From Edaphochlamys debaryana (Eukaryota; Chlorophyta; Chlorophyceae; Chlamydomonadales): 64,000 nucleotides of DNA. Location: the NCBI GenBank assembly GCA_016858145.1, contig JAEHOE010000069.1:372001-436000 (forward strand), in the 5' to 3' direction. The notes under the pieces were generated by a model, which saw only the letters and a program-made list of their open reading frames with translations, did no database searches and was not told the origin of the DNA. A program made the position numbers and the translations under genes. Below, in pieces: positions 11,601-23,569 of the stretch (within the stretch, counting starts at the first letter, position 1; every line of letters begins with the position of its first letter).

Positions 11601-14600
11601 AGCTCAGGCTGTGGACCGGGGACCTGAGGTGCGAACGCCAGGGAGCGGGCAGGCGGGGAGGTGAGCAGACGGTGCAGGTGCCGCATCCGGGCGCACAAAC
11701 AGCAAGCGCCACGCTCCGTGGACCCAGGGCGGATCTCTCATGCCCACAACCGAGCCAACCACGCACCTGCAGCCCCACGGGCAGCTGGGGCCCCGCCTCG
11801 GCCCCCGCCTGCTCCTGCTCCGCCTCCGCCCTCAGCTCAGGCTGTGGACCGGGGACCTGAGGTGCGAACGCCAGGGAGCGGGCAGGCGGGGAGGTGAGCA
11901 GACGGTGCAGGTGCCGCATCCGGGCGCACAAACAGCAAGCGCCACGCTCCCTGGACCCAGGGCGGATCTCTCATGCCCACAACCGAGCCAACCACGCACC
12001 TGCAGCCCCACGGGCAGCTGGGGCCCCGCCTCGGCCCCCGCCTGCTCCTGCTCCGCCTCCGCCCTCAGCTCAGGCTGTGGACCGGGGACCTGAGGTGCGA
12101 ACGCCAGGGAGCGGGCAGGCGGGGAGGTGAGCAGACGGTGCAGGTGCCGCATCCGGGCGCACAAACAGCAAGCGCCACGCTCCCTGGACCCAGGGCGGAT
12201 CTCTCATGCCCACAACCGAGCCAACCACGCACCTGCAGCCCCACGGGCAGCTGGGGCCCCGCCTCGGCCCCCGCCTGCTCCTGCTCCGCCTCCGCCCTCA
12301 GCTCAGGCTGTGGACCGGGGACCTGAGGTGCGAACGCCAGGGAGCGGGCAGGCGGGGAGGTGAGCAGACGGTGCAGGTGCCGCATCCGGGCGCACAAACA
12401 GCAAGCGCCACGCTCCCTGGACCCAGGGCGGATCTCTCATGCCCACAACCGAGCCAACCACGCACCTGCAGCCCCACGGGCAGCTGGGGCCCCGCCTCGG
12501 CCCCCGCCTGCTCCTGCTCCGCCTCCGCCCTCAGCTCAGGCTATGGACCGGGGACCTGAGGTGCGAACGCCAGGGAGCGGGCAGGCGGGGAGGTGAGCAG
12601 ACGGTGCAGGTGCCGCATCCGGGCGCACAAACAGCAAGCGCCACGCTCCCTGGACCCAGGGCGGATCTCTCATGCCCACAACCGAGCCAACCACGCACCT
12701 GCAGCCCCACGGGCAGCTGGGGCCCCGCCTCGGCCCCCGCCTGCTCCTGCTCCGCCTCCGCCCTCAGCTCAGGCTGTGGACCGGGGACCTGAGGTGCGAA
12801 CGCCAGGGAGCGGGCAGGCGGGGAGGTGAGCAGACGGTGCAGGTGCCGCATCCGGGCGCACAAACAGCAAGCGCCACGCTCCCTGGACCCAGGGCGGATC
12901 TCTCATGCCCACAACCGAGCCAACCACGCACCTGCAGCCCCACGGGCAGCTGGGGCCCCGCCTCGGCCCCCGCCTGCTCCTGCTCCGCCTCCGCCCTCAG
13001 CTCAGGCTGTGGACCGGGGACCTGAGGTGCGAACGCCAGGGAGCGGGCAGGCGGGGAGGTGAGCAGACGGTGCAGGTGCCGCATCCGGGCGCACAAACAG
13101 CAAGCGCCACGCTCCCTGGACCCAGGGCGGATCTCTCATGCCCACAACCGAGCCAACCACGCACCTGCAGCCCCACGGGCAGCTGGGGCCCCGCCTCGGC
13201 CCCCGCCTGCTCCTGCTCCGCCTCCGCCCTCAGCTCAGGCTGTGGACCGGGGACCTGAGGTGCGAACGCCAGGGAGCGGGCAGGCGGGGAGGTGAGCAGA
13301 CGGTGCAGGTGCCGCATCCGGGCGCACAAACAGCAAGCGCCACGCTCCCTGGACCCAGGGCGGATCTCTCATGCCCACAACCGAGCCAACCACGCACCTG
13401 CAGCCCCACGGGCAGCTGGGGCCCCGCCTCGGCCCCCGCCTGCTCCGCCTCCGCCTCCGCCCTCAGCTCAGGCTGTGGACCGGGGACCTGAGGTGCGAAC
13501 GCCAGGGAGCGGGCAGGCGGGGAGGTGAGCAGACGGTGCAGGTGCCGCATCCGGGCGCACAAACAGCAAGCGCCACGCTCCCTGGACCCAGGGCGGATCT
13601 CTCATGCCCACAACCGAGCCAACCACGCACCTGCAGCCCCACGGGCAGCTGGGGCCCCGCCTCGGCCCCCGCCTGCTCCTGCTCCGCCTCCGCCCTCAGC
13701 TCAGGCTGTGGACCGGGGACCTGAGGTGCGAACGCCAGGGAGCGGGCAGGCGGGGAGGTGAGCAGACGGTGCAGGTGCCGCATCCGGGCGCACAAACAGC
13801 AAGCGCCACGCTCCCTGGACCCAGGGCGGATCTCTCATGCCCACAACCGAGCCAACCACGCACCTGCAGCCCCACGGGCAGCTGGGGCCCCGCCTCGGCC
13901 CCCGCCTGCTCCTGCTCCGCCTCCGCCCTCAGCTCAGGCTGTGGACCGGGGACCTGAGGTGCGAACGCCAGGGAGCGGGCAGGCGGGGAGGTGAGCAGAC
14001 GGTGCAGGTGCCGCATCCGGGCGCACAAACAGCAAGCGCCACGCTCCCTGGACCCAGGGCGGATCTCTCATGCCCACAACCGAGCCAACCACGCACCTGC
14101 AGCCCCACGGGCAGCTGGGGCCCCGCCTCGGCCCCCGCCTGCTCCTGCTCCGCCTCCGCCCTCAGCTCAGGCTGTGGACCGGGGACCTGAGGTGCGAACG
14201 CCAGGGAGCGGGCAGGCGGGGAGGTGAGCAGACGGTGCAGGTGCCGCATCCGGGCGCACAAACAGCAAGCGCCACGCTCCCTGGACCCAGGGCGGATCTC
14301 TCATGCCCACAACCGAGCCAACCACGCACCTGCAGCCCCACGGGCAGCTGGGGCCCCGCCTCGGCCCCCGCCTGCTCCTGCTCCGCCTCCGCCCTCAGCT
14401 CAGGCTGTGGACCGGGGACCTGAGGTGCGAACGCCAGGGAGCGGGCAGGCGGGGAGGTGAGCAGACGGTGCAGGTGCCGCATCCGGGCGCACAAACAGCA
14501 AGCGCCACGCTCCCTGGACCCAGGGCGGATCTCTCATGCCCACAACCGAGCCAACCACGCACCTGCAGCCCCACGGGCAGCTGGGGCCCCGCCTCGGCCC

Positions 14601-15357
14601 CCGCCTGCTCCGCCTCCGCCTCCGCCCTCAGCTCAGGCTGTGGACCGGGGACCTGAGGTGCGAACGCCAGGGAGCGGGCAGGCGGGGAGGTGAGCAGACG
14701 GTGCAGGTGCCGCATCCGGGCGCACAAACAGCAAGCGCCACGCTCCCTGGACCCAGGGCGGATCTCTCATGCCCACAACCGAGCCAACCACGCACCTGCA
14801 GCCCCACGGGCAGCTGGGGCCCCGCCTCGGCCCCCGCCTGCTCCTGCTCCGCCTCCGCCCTCAGCTCAGGCTGTGGACCGGGGACCTGAGGTGCGAACGC
14901 CAGGGAGCGGGCAGGCGGGGAGGTGAGCAGACGGTGCAGGTGCCGCATCCGGGCGCACAAACAGCAAGCGCCACGCTCCCTGGACCCAGGGCGGATCTCT
15001 CATGCCCACAACCGAGCCAACCACGCACCTGCAGCCCCACGGGCAGCTGGGGCCCCGCCTCGGCCCCCGCCTGCTCCTGCTCCGCCTCCGCCCTCAGCTC
15101 AGGCTGTGGACCGGGGACCTGAGGTGCGAACGCCAGGGAGCGGGCAGGCGGGGAGGTGAGCAGACGGTGCAGGTGCCGCATCCGGGCGCACAAACAGCAA
15201 GCGCCACGCTCCCTGGACCCAGGGCGGATCTCTCATGCCCACAACCGAGCCAACCACGCACCTGCAGCCCCACGGGCAGCTGGGGCCCCGCCTCGGCCCC
15301 CGCCTGCTCCTGCTCCGCCTCCGCCCTCAGCTCAGGCTGTGGACCGGGGACCTGCGG
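8666..15357 (-). repeat. 233-bp satellite, ~28.7 copies, exon-plus-intron unit
   Basis: An anchor (atgcccacaaccgagccaac) recurs every 233 bp from 8711 to 15235, giving 29 copies that differ at only a handful of sites. On the minus strand each unit reads as a 90-nt open segment starting VPGPQPELRAEAEQ and ending PQLPVGLQ. It is bounded by CTCAG or CGCAG upstream and by CAG|GTGCGT downstream, leaving 143 nt with a C/T-rich 3' end. Ninety is a multiple of three and all junctions are phase 0, so splicing would give a 30-aa repeat protein in frame with the transposase N-terminus. One unit has an in-frame TAG at 12543-12541. Shared variants three units apart (11019, 11718) and five units apart (13446, 14611 regions) suggest block duplication. 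The plus strand is also largely open, so coding is not proven. Confidence 0.9.
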
Positions 15358-16446
15358 CCTGCTGCAAGTCACCGAGCAGCCACAGCACGGGCAACCGTTG
15401 CCGGCTCCCCTCGGCCACGACTCTATCGTGTGCTCGGGATACTCGTCAACAGCAGCTTCTCCTCCGAAGAAGAGCAGCAGCGACTGGCGGAAGCGCTGTC
15501 TGAGGGTTGTGCTTGAGACGGTATCGGGGCAGGGATACCCGTTGCGCCCCCAGTTGTCCAAGATGGACTGGCTGAAGGCCTCCGCCGAACCTTTGCGCGT
15601 ACGAAAGCACAGGACGTCGTACATTTGCAGCATTGGTTTGTGCCACCAGAGCAAGCTCTGGCCCGAGCGCGACAAGCCCAGGTTCCAGCCTGGCCGGGAG
15701 TCGGGCAGGCAGTCAGCCTGGGTAGGCTGCACATGGAGCCATAACCCCCACGGCGCGCACCGGGACACCGGCATCTGAACCTGGATCGGTTGGTCCCAGG
15801 TTACGATGGTCACAGGGCAGAGCTTTGGCGGCGACGCCTTGCTGCCGCAGCGCGGACACGCGGACACCACGATGGCGGTCTGGCCGCGAAGCGCGCTGGC
15901 CGCGGCGGCAGGCATCTCCCCTCGACAGGTCGCAGCTTCGGCATAGTGTTGCAGATGGCTAGCAAGGACCTCTCCTTCAGCAGGCAGGTCGTCGGGAAGC
16001 TCCTCATCGCCCTCAGCGTCGCTGTCGAGCGGTTCCTCTTCTCCTTCGCTCTCCTCGTCTAAGTTGTCGTGTCTATCATCACCACGGAAGAAATCGTCAT
16101 CGTGGGCATTGTGGTCGACTAGTTTCGGGGCTGTTGTCTGCTGTTGTTTCTTCTGCTGTTTGTGGGTGCCGCCGGAACCGCCAGGGCCGCTGCGCTTTCC
16201 TTCGTTGCCATCATTCCGTCTTTTGCGGTTCCTTTGCGCATTACGCAGGTCTCTCTCAGTGGGGTCCTCCAGCTTGCCTTTGCCCATTGCAACACTGTTG
16301 CGGCATGTACGCAAGTACTTGTGCGGCTGTGCGTATGGCTGGCTCAGTACCCTGGCTACGGGGCAAGGAGTAGGGCTGCCCGCCATGCCGCGTACGGTCC
16401 GCGGGGGCCGTCGTCGGGACGCGCTGTTCCGCGCGCGCTCCTCCAC
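15262..16446 (-). pseudogene. KDZ-like transposase, N-terminal part running into the satellite
   Basis: The reading frame opens at ATG 16446 inside the right TIR; a second Met, MGKGKLEDPTE, lies at 16287. Residues 1-365 are unique. They comprise a basic stretch, an acidic stretch (DDDFFRGDD, EESEGEEE), a CPRCGS motif, VTIVTWDQPIQVQMPVSRC, then WGLWLHVQP, a LLWWHKPMLQMYD..FRTRKGSAEAFSQSI segment, LRQRFRQSLLLFF and CPCCGCS. This order (cysteine cluster, W/H-rich segment, 'AF..AL' helix, LR.RF, CP.CG) is what I know of KDZ transposases just before their catalytic core. The catalytic residues expected next are absent: from 15351 the frame enters the 233-bp satellite. It is either a broken gene or the first exon of a chimera. 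Confidence 0.6.
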
Positions 16447-16608
16447 GCAGCCCCTCTAGTTGTCAACCCAATGCGAGCCTTGGGAGGCCGTTTGCGAGTG
16501 GGGCAAAATTGCGTCTGCAGAAAAGCCTCTCGAGCAGGCCGGCAGGCTGCCCGAGGAACCGGCACCCCGGGGGGAACTGGACCTGCCCGAGCCTAGGCGG
16601 GAGAGGGC
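16304..16608 (-). repeat. Right terminal inverted repeat of KDZ-type element
   Basis: Inverted copy of 7498-7809. The outermost part contains GCCCGAGCC (16585-16593), which can pair with GGCTCGGGC just outside (16606-16614) to form a small hairpin at the element edge. Confidence 0.9.
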
Positions 16609-17840
16609 TCGGGCAAGGCCTCATAGCTGGACCTCCGGCCCTCGGCGACGACCCTCGGTACCCTAGTCCCGATGCACCCCAGCACGCACGCCCCTTGCCT
16701 CTGGTCCGCCCCCCCTGCACAGCATCGCACCGCACCGCACCGGCCCCCCCCCCTGGTTCCACTCGCACTTCACATGGTCCGGGTACGGCCGTTTTCGCCC
16801 CGCCCCTTTCCTGCCGCGCAGGTGGCCGCACCGGCTACACCGCCATAGCCCGAGCCCTAGGTTACCTGCTAGACACTGGCCGCGCTGGCCTTCACCGTCC
16901 GCCTGTTCACCTCGCTGGCATGCTCTCAAGTCTTCGGCCGCTCACGCTCTTCCCCTCCGTCTCTGGGACTACACCTCCACTACCCACAGGTTCGGCTCCG
17001 TGGGACGTGGGGACGACGCTTAGGCCTCCGTGGGCGCGCCACTCGCGAACGGGCTCGGGCGATGACGGGCCAGGAGCGGAGGACGCACAGCAGCGGCGCA
17101 CAGGTGAACGGCGAGGTAAGCGGGCCTTCTCGGGGCTTTCCTTCGGTGGAGCCGGCTCGCCAGCCCCTCTCAGTGCACCGACGCGCGGAGCAGCCCAGGG
17201 TTACTCTAGGGGGGGACTTTCAGCCCCGAAGCCACTTTCGGCGGAAGGGTTCCCCGTTCACAGGCACAGGCATTCTGCGTCGGCCAACATCATGCGACGC
17301 CAACACCGCGGCACTACGCCCTGTTGTCTATAATAACCCTCGGTGCCAGCCCGCCCTCGGCTCAGCTCGGGGAATATGGGCCCCTCCCTCCGCTCACCCC
17401 CCATACATCCCGTATTGCCCATCCCCCCGGAAGATAACCGCTACTTCTGGACTAGGGCTTGCCCCCCTGCTGTACTTGATTGTGTGCGGAGATGCCCGCA
17501 CTCAGCAGAGTCCTCCGCCCGGAACAAATGAAGGATGAGGGCTGTCATTCGCCATTTGTCCCCAGCCCTTTCAACTTCGGCCGCAGGCCCTCCTTGCTAC
17601 AGGTCCTCATCTGAATCGCGCCATAGATAGAGACCCAGTTCACTCGCGCCTCGACCGAGCCCCGACTCCTGTGTTGCGTTGATTGAGGCAATGCCCACAT
17701 GTGAGCGCGTGGTCCCTGCCCTGGCCGCTCTGACCAATCCTCCACGCCTCGCTGCCGAGCCCTTTGATACGTGGGCCCCGCGATAACCCACCACCCCGCC
17801 AGGCCGCCTCCATCTTCCCCCCCGGCTGCCCCACCCTCGC
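16609..17840. other. Intergenic stretch; 3' part is dehydrogenase A 3' flank
   Basis: No supported gene. 16.8-17.3 kb has open reading frames on the plus strand that match nothing I know. About 17,590-17,840 aligns in reverse orientation with the 3' flank of dehydrogenase B (48,293-48,530), including ggtcagagcggcc and catgtggg words. It is therefore the diverged 3' untranslated region of copy A. Confidence 0.5.
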
Positions 17841-20517
17841 TCAGTACCCTCCCCGCTTGTCGCACACGTTGGCCAGCTCCTGCCCCCCCAGGAACCGGGC
17901 CATGTTGTCAACGAAGAAGGCCAGGGACTCGAACTGGGGGTGGGGGTGTCGGGGAGTACATCAAGGGATGAGGGCATGGGAAAACTCGGTTTCCCTGTGG
18001 CGAAACAGTCGTCACCTCACAGCAGGCACTCAGCCGGCCCATGGTCTCAATTCACCCGTCAAATCAGCCCGTGATCTAGTGTCATCTCAATCCTCTACCG
18101 TCTACCCTGCCTCGCCCCGCCCCACCTGGAACTCCTTGGTGCGGTCCGCGCAGTGCGGCGACAGCAGCACGTTGTCCAGCCCCCACAGCGGCGAGGAGGG
18201 CGGCAGCGGCTCCTCCTCAAACACGTCCAGAGCGGCGCCGCGGATGTGGCCCGACTTAAGGGCTGTGGGGGGTACGGAGGGAGGCTGATTAGTGGATGTG
18301 GACATCAAGCGCTGTAGTTGCATGCTTTGCCCTTCATAACCTGATTGCCACGCTATCCCTCCCTCGCCCTCACCCCGCCTCACCCTCCACGAGCGCCGCC
18401 TCGTCCACGCACTTGCCCCGGCCCACGTTGACGAACACCCCGTGCGGCCGCATGCAGGCCAGAGCGGCAGCGCCCACCATGCGGTGAGTGGCGGGCGTGT
18501 GGGGGGTGGCCATAACCTGCGCAGAGGAGGAGGAGGTAGAAGGGGGCAGGTTAAACACGAACCCAAGTAAGGGGAAATAAGGGACCGTGGAGACAGGGAG
18601 GGTGGGCCACGAGAGAGGGGGGTTTGTGGGGAGTGTATGGGGCTCAAGGTGTTCATCAGACAGGGCTGGCAAGGCCCTGAGTCCCCGCCCCCGTGCCCCG
18701 TGCGGACTGACCCACCCCCTCCCTCCCTACCACGTAGTCGCTCTCAGCCATGAGTTGATTGAGCTGGTCCGGCGGGTAGATCTTCTCCTGTGGGCCGAGG
18801 GCGGTTGACGGTTGAAGGTCGACGGTTAGGCGGACTCGCATGGCCAACCTGCCTTCGCTTATTGCAAGCTCGACGCGAAGCTCCCTCCCACCGGGCTCAA
18901 CGCTGCTTTGCGCTCACCCAGCCTTCACACTCCTGTCTTTCAACCCCCTCCCGAAGCCCTCCAGGCCGCCCCTTCTCTCACATTCCCCACCCCCCTCCGA
19001 CCCACCACCACGCCCGCCTCCCTCTCCGCCGCGCTCAGCTCCGTGCGCCGCCGCAGCGCAATGACCCGCATTCGGAAGGCCTTGGCCAGCCGCCCGCACG
19101 CCTGACCAATGTCGCCGTAGCTGCAGAGGTTGCAGGCAGGGGAGGGCGGCAAGCACGTGGGGGGCTGAAGAACCCATGTCCAGTAGTTCCTGCCCCGCCC
19201 AGCCTTGCGCTTCCACTCCCATCTCGCCCCGCTACCCTGCCAACCGGCAGGCATGGGGTCCCCGAGGGCATGGATTGCCTGCTACAGCCCCGCCCTTTCT
19301 CTTCCAGACAGAGCCGCTCCTTTGTCCTCCCCCTCCTCACCCTATGATGCCCATGGTCCTCCCCCGCAGCTCCTCCACATCGTATGGCTCCCACTGGGAA
19401 GCGGCCTGCGGGCAGGAGGGGCAGGGGGCGGGCGTGTCGATATCCCCCGTGCACCTTCCTCCCCTCCACCCCCACCCCCATCCGCACCTGCTGCCTCCTG
19501 AGCCGCGGCAGGTCCTTTGCGAACCAGTTGCAGGCGGTGAGGGCGTACTCGGCAAGGGAGTGCGAGTACACGCCCTGGGGGATGGGGGCAGCCGTGCCCG
19601 CAAAAGGACGAGGAGACCTCAGCCGTGTCCTCACCGATAGCCGGTACCCTGCGTCATGTCATGGCCCACTCGGCCCCAGCGGACCCTCTAGCCCCAACAG
19701 CACGCACCCCCCTACCTTGGCGTTGGTGAGCGTTACGGGCCCCTCCACCAGCTCGGGGAAGAGCAGGTGCTCGAGGCCCGCGGAGGCACTGTGCATCCAC
19801 ACCAGGTTGGGGAGCTTCGGCCATAGTGCCTGTGCGGGGTGGCAGCAGGTTTGACAGCTGTGGCCTCAGCGTGTGGCTTGGCAGGGGGTCCGTTGGCCGT
19901 CGTCCGGTCCCGTAGACCCGCCCAGCCCAGCAAGACGCCTGAACCCCGACCGCACCACCCTCACCCCGCCTCCACAGGTTTTTGGATGCCGGATGCAACC
20001 CTCACAGCCTCACCCGGATGTCATCCCGCTTGCCCGCGTTCTTGCCCACTCCACAGTTGAGCATCACTGGAGAGAGGGTTGAAGGGGCAACCGGGCGTGG
20101 TGCCTCATCAGGAGGTCAACAACCAGGCGGCAGGGTGATATGGCCCAGCCTACAACAAGGGAGGCCCTGCACCACATGAGGCCGCTGCGGTGACGACTCC
20201 TACGTCAAACACCAGGCGGCACCCAGAGCCCGGCCCGTGTCCAGCCACCCCCAACCAGGCGGCAGGGCCCCAGCGCCCAGCCCCTGTCCGGCTAGCCCCT
20301 TGAACAAGGGCCTCTAAGGTCTCTAAGCCCTTGCCCCCCTACCATTGACGCTCTCCCACTGCTGCTGCGTGAGGGCCTGGAAGTCGTCCAGGCTGCGCCC
20401 CACGCCCACCACGTGCACCCCCGCCGGCAGCTGCTGCAGCACCGACAGCTCCGGGGAGTCGGGGCCCGACACCACCAGCAGGTGCACGGCCCGGTGGGAG
20501 CCGCCAGAGGAGGCCAT
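17841..20517 (-). CDS. D-isomer-specific 2-hydroxyacid dehydrogenase, copy A, 10 exons, 341 aa
   Basis: Exons (minus) 20517-20343, 20066-20014, 19829-19716, 19574-19488, 19405-19341, 19120-19009, 18787-18731, 18516-18384, 18262-18126, 17933-17841; all GT-AG, 1,026 nt in frame. The donor of exon 6 could be 3 nt further on. The product reduces a 2-keto acid or oxidises a D-2-hydroxy acid with NAD(P)H/NAD(P); substrate unknown. It shows the Rossmann motif GYGDIG (residues 165-170), [23 protein letters not shown] with Arg254, DVFEEEP with Glu283, and SPHCA with His302. These are the expected Arg-Glu-His catalytic residues of the family. No clear transit peptide is seen, so a cytosolic enzyme is likely. 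Copy B at 44,367 has the same exon structure and differs at about 20 residues. The start is divergent from ATG8, 528 bp apart. Confidence 0.88.
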
Positions 20518-21045
20518 GGCCCGACAAGGCACACCGGCGCGCGGCCTGGCACAGCGGTGGGATGGGCGTGGGGGCAGGCGGGATCGCGGGCGTCGGAGGT
20601 TACCCACTGGTCGACGCCAGCGGATTGGCACCAAGCATTGTCTGGCAGCAAGACGAGGCCAAGCAACTGTGGATTACAGGCGGCCCCTTCGCACCTGCGC
20701 GAGAGAGCCCGAGGACTGCAAGCGTGTGCGCCGCGAGTAGCGCTGAGCATCCGCTAGCGTGTGCGACGAATGTAAGCTTGGTTTCGGATAGCGAAAGTAG
20801 GAGAGCGGCAATCTGGGTTGGCGCCTGGGGCCCGAGCGCCTGGGGCCCCCATGCAGGCGCGGACTGGGAACCTAGGCCGGGTCCAGCCCTCGGAAGCCCG
20901 TATTAGCACTCCGGTCACCCGAACGCAGACCTGACTTCACACACAAGTCAAGCTCGACATACACCAAGGCCCCTGCGCGTAGTGCCACGCAGCTCTTTCG
21001 CGCCCTCTGGTATCTTCCTCTGCCAAGCCAGCCGAGCCTTGCAAG
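20518..21045. promoter_or_regulatory. Divergent intergenic region between dehydrogenase A and ATG8
   Basis: The 528 bp between two opposed start codons must hold both promoters and 5' UTRs. A local direct repeat of gcgcctggggccc occurs at ~20,820-20,850. No TATA box or other element can be assigned confidently. Confidence 0.5.
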
Positions 21046-22343
<1,298 letters not shown>

Positions 22344-22474
22344 GGAGTGGGCCCGGGCTTTTTCTGAGCCGCGGCAGGGAGGGCAGCACGTCGGCGGGAT
22401 CTGGTTGGGCTGTTGGAGCTCTCAGAATGAATGAAGGTTGGGTTTGGCTGTTGGCCATGTAGCTTATACGCTGT

Positions 22475-22479
22475 TGTAA
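22475..22479 (+). terminator. Poly(A) signal TGTAA for ATG8
   Basis: TGTAA, the usual algal poly(A) motif, lies 131 bp after the ATG8 stop within gctgttgtaattc. Confidence 0.6.
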
Positions 22480-23569
22480 TTCTAGCGGGTAGCATCGCCG
22501 GCGGTTGAGGCTGGGGCAGGGCCCTGCAGCAGCGTGATGCGAGGCGGGCGGGAATGAGGCTGCGGGCCGAGGTTGGGGGGCCGTTCTTCAGCTGCGCGCC
22601 GCCGTGCTGTCCGTTTGTGGTGGAGGCTGTGTTGTACTTTCCTTCCTCTGTACGCCTGGAAACTTCTTCCTTTGCTGACTCGCGGGGGTGTCGCATGCAT
22701 TGCGGCTGCGCAGTAACGGTGGTGGTCGGCTGCGGCCGGCGAGCCTCCCGCCATTTCGATGGCGCATGGGGCCCAGGGATAAGTGCGCCTCACGGGCATT
22801 CTGTGCAGCGGGTCTCGGGCACGTGTGCGTAAAGGGCGGGCAGCACTGTGGTTAGACCGTTGCTCTCTGCTCCGTCGTTGGGTAGATGGCAAGGGCTGAG
22901 GTGCGCCGCGGACGCATGCCTCTGCGGAGCTGGCGGTTGGCTGGTTGAGGATGGACAATCTAGTGCCAAGCGAGGCCGTGGATGGTGGATGAAGCCCACC
23001 CCATGTAAGGACCGGCCATCCGTTGACAACGTGTCAGGGAACCGTGGCTTGGCCTATAGCACAGCTAGAGCTATCTCAACATGCTGGCTGTGTCCAGCTC
23101 TCAGGCCACCCGAACCTACAGTGCGCGGAGCGAGGGGACGACAAGACCGGGTCTGGGGGTATCTTCCGGCGCGTCGCTACGCATGGCGGTCTGCTCGGCA
23201 GCCTCGTGCAGAGCAGAATGACCAGATCAGGAGGGGCCAGCTTCCGGGGCGTCGCTCGGCTTGGGGGGGCGTCGCTCGGCTTGGGGGGGAAGGCGGCACC
23301 CGCCCGCGCCCAGTCCGCGCCTCTCGAGAGGTTGGCCGAGGGGTGGCGGGGCCCTTGCGTGAGGGCAATCCGGGGCGCCGCCTGAACCTTATTCGCAAGC
23401 GTGCACATACCACACGCGCGCATTGCGATACTGACAATCCACACATCGTCTCCTTGCTTATCCGTTCTGTCTTCAGTGCCGGCACATTGCTTCCGAAGAT
23501 CTTTCCGCGCATGTCCTAGCAGACGGCAGCCACCTCAACTCCCGACAAGGACGAACTAGAATTACTGCT
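22480..23569. other. Intergenic region between ATG8 and the PA200 gene
   Basis: No gene is supported. A short direct repeat (ggcgtcgctcggcttggggg, twice) lies at ~23,246-23,290. The promoter of the PA200 gene should be here, but no element can be named. Confidence 0.4.

Larger units (their letters stand above)
7498..16608 (-). mobile_element. KDZ-type DNA transposon with long TIRs, transposase truncated
   Basis: A 9.1-kb unit is bounded by ~305-bp inverted repeats (7498-7809 and 16304-16608). The right end carries, on the minus strand, the N-terminal part of a Kyakuja-Dileera-Zisupton-like transposase. Its downstream part runs into a 6.7-kb tandem array instead of a catalytic domain. The left 0.9 kb holds exon-like pieces on the plus strand. 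The element therefore looks non-autonomous, or it encodes a strongly altered product. I could not define the exact outer ends or a target-site duplication: the shared sequence starts gccctctc(t/c)c(a/g)cctagg and the flanks do not match. Assignment to KDZ rests on remembered family features, not on a search. Confidence 0.7.

Noticed and set aside
8666..15357. CRISPR array
   Set aside because: The units are contiguous and nearly identical over their whole 233 bp with no variable spacers, and the genome is eukaryotic.
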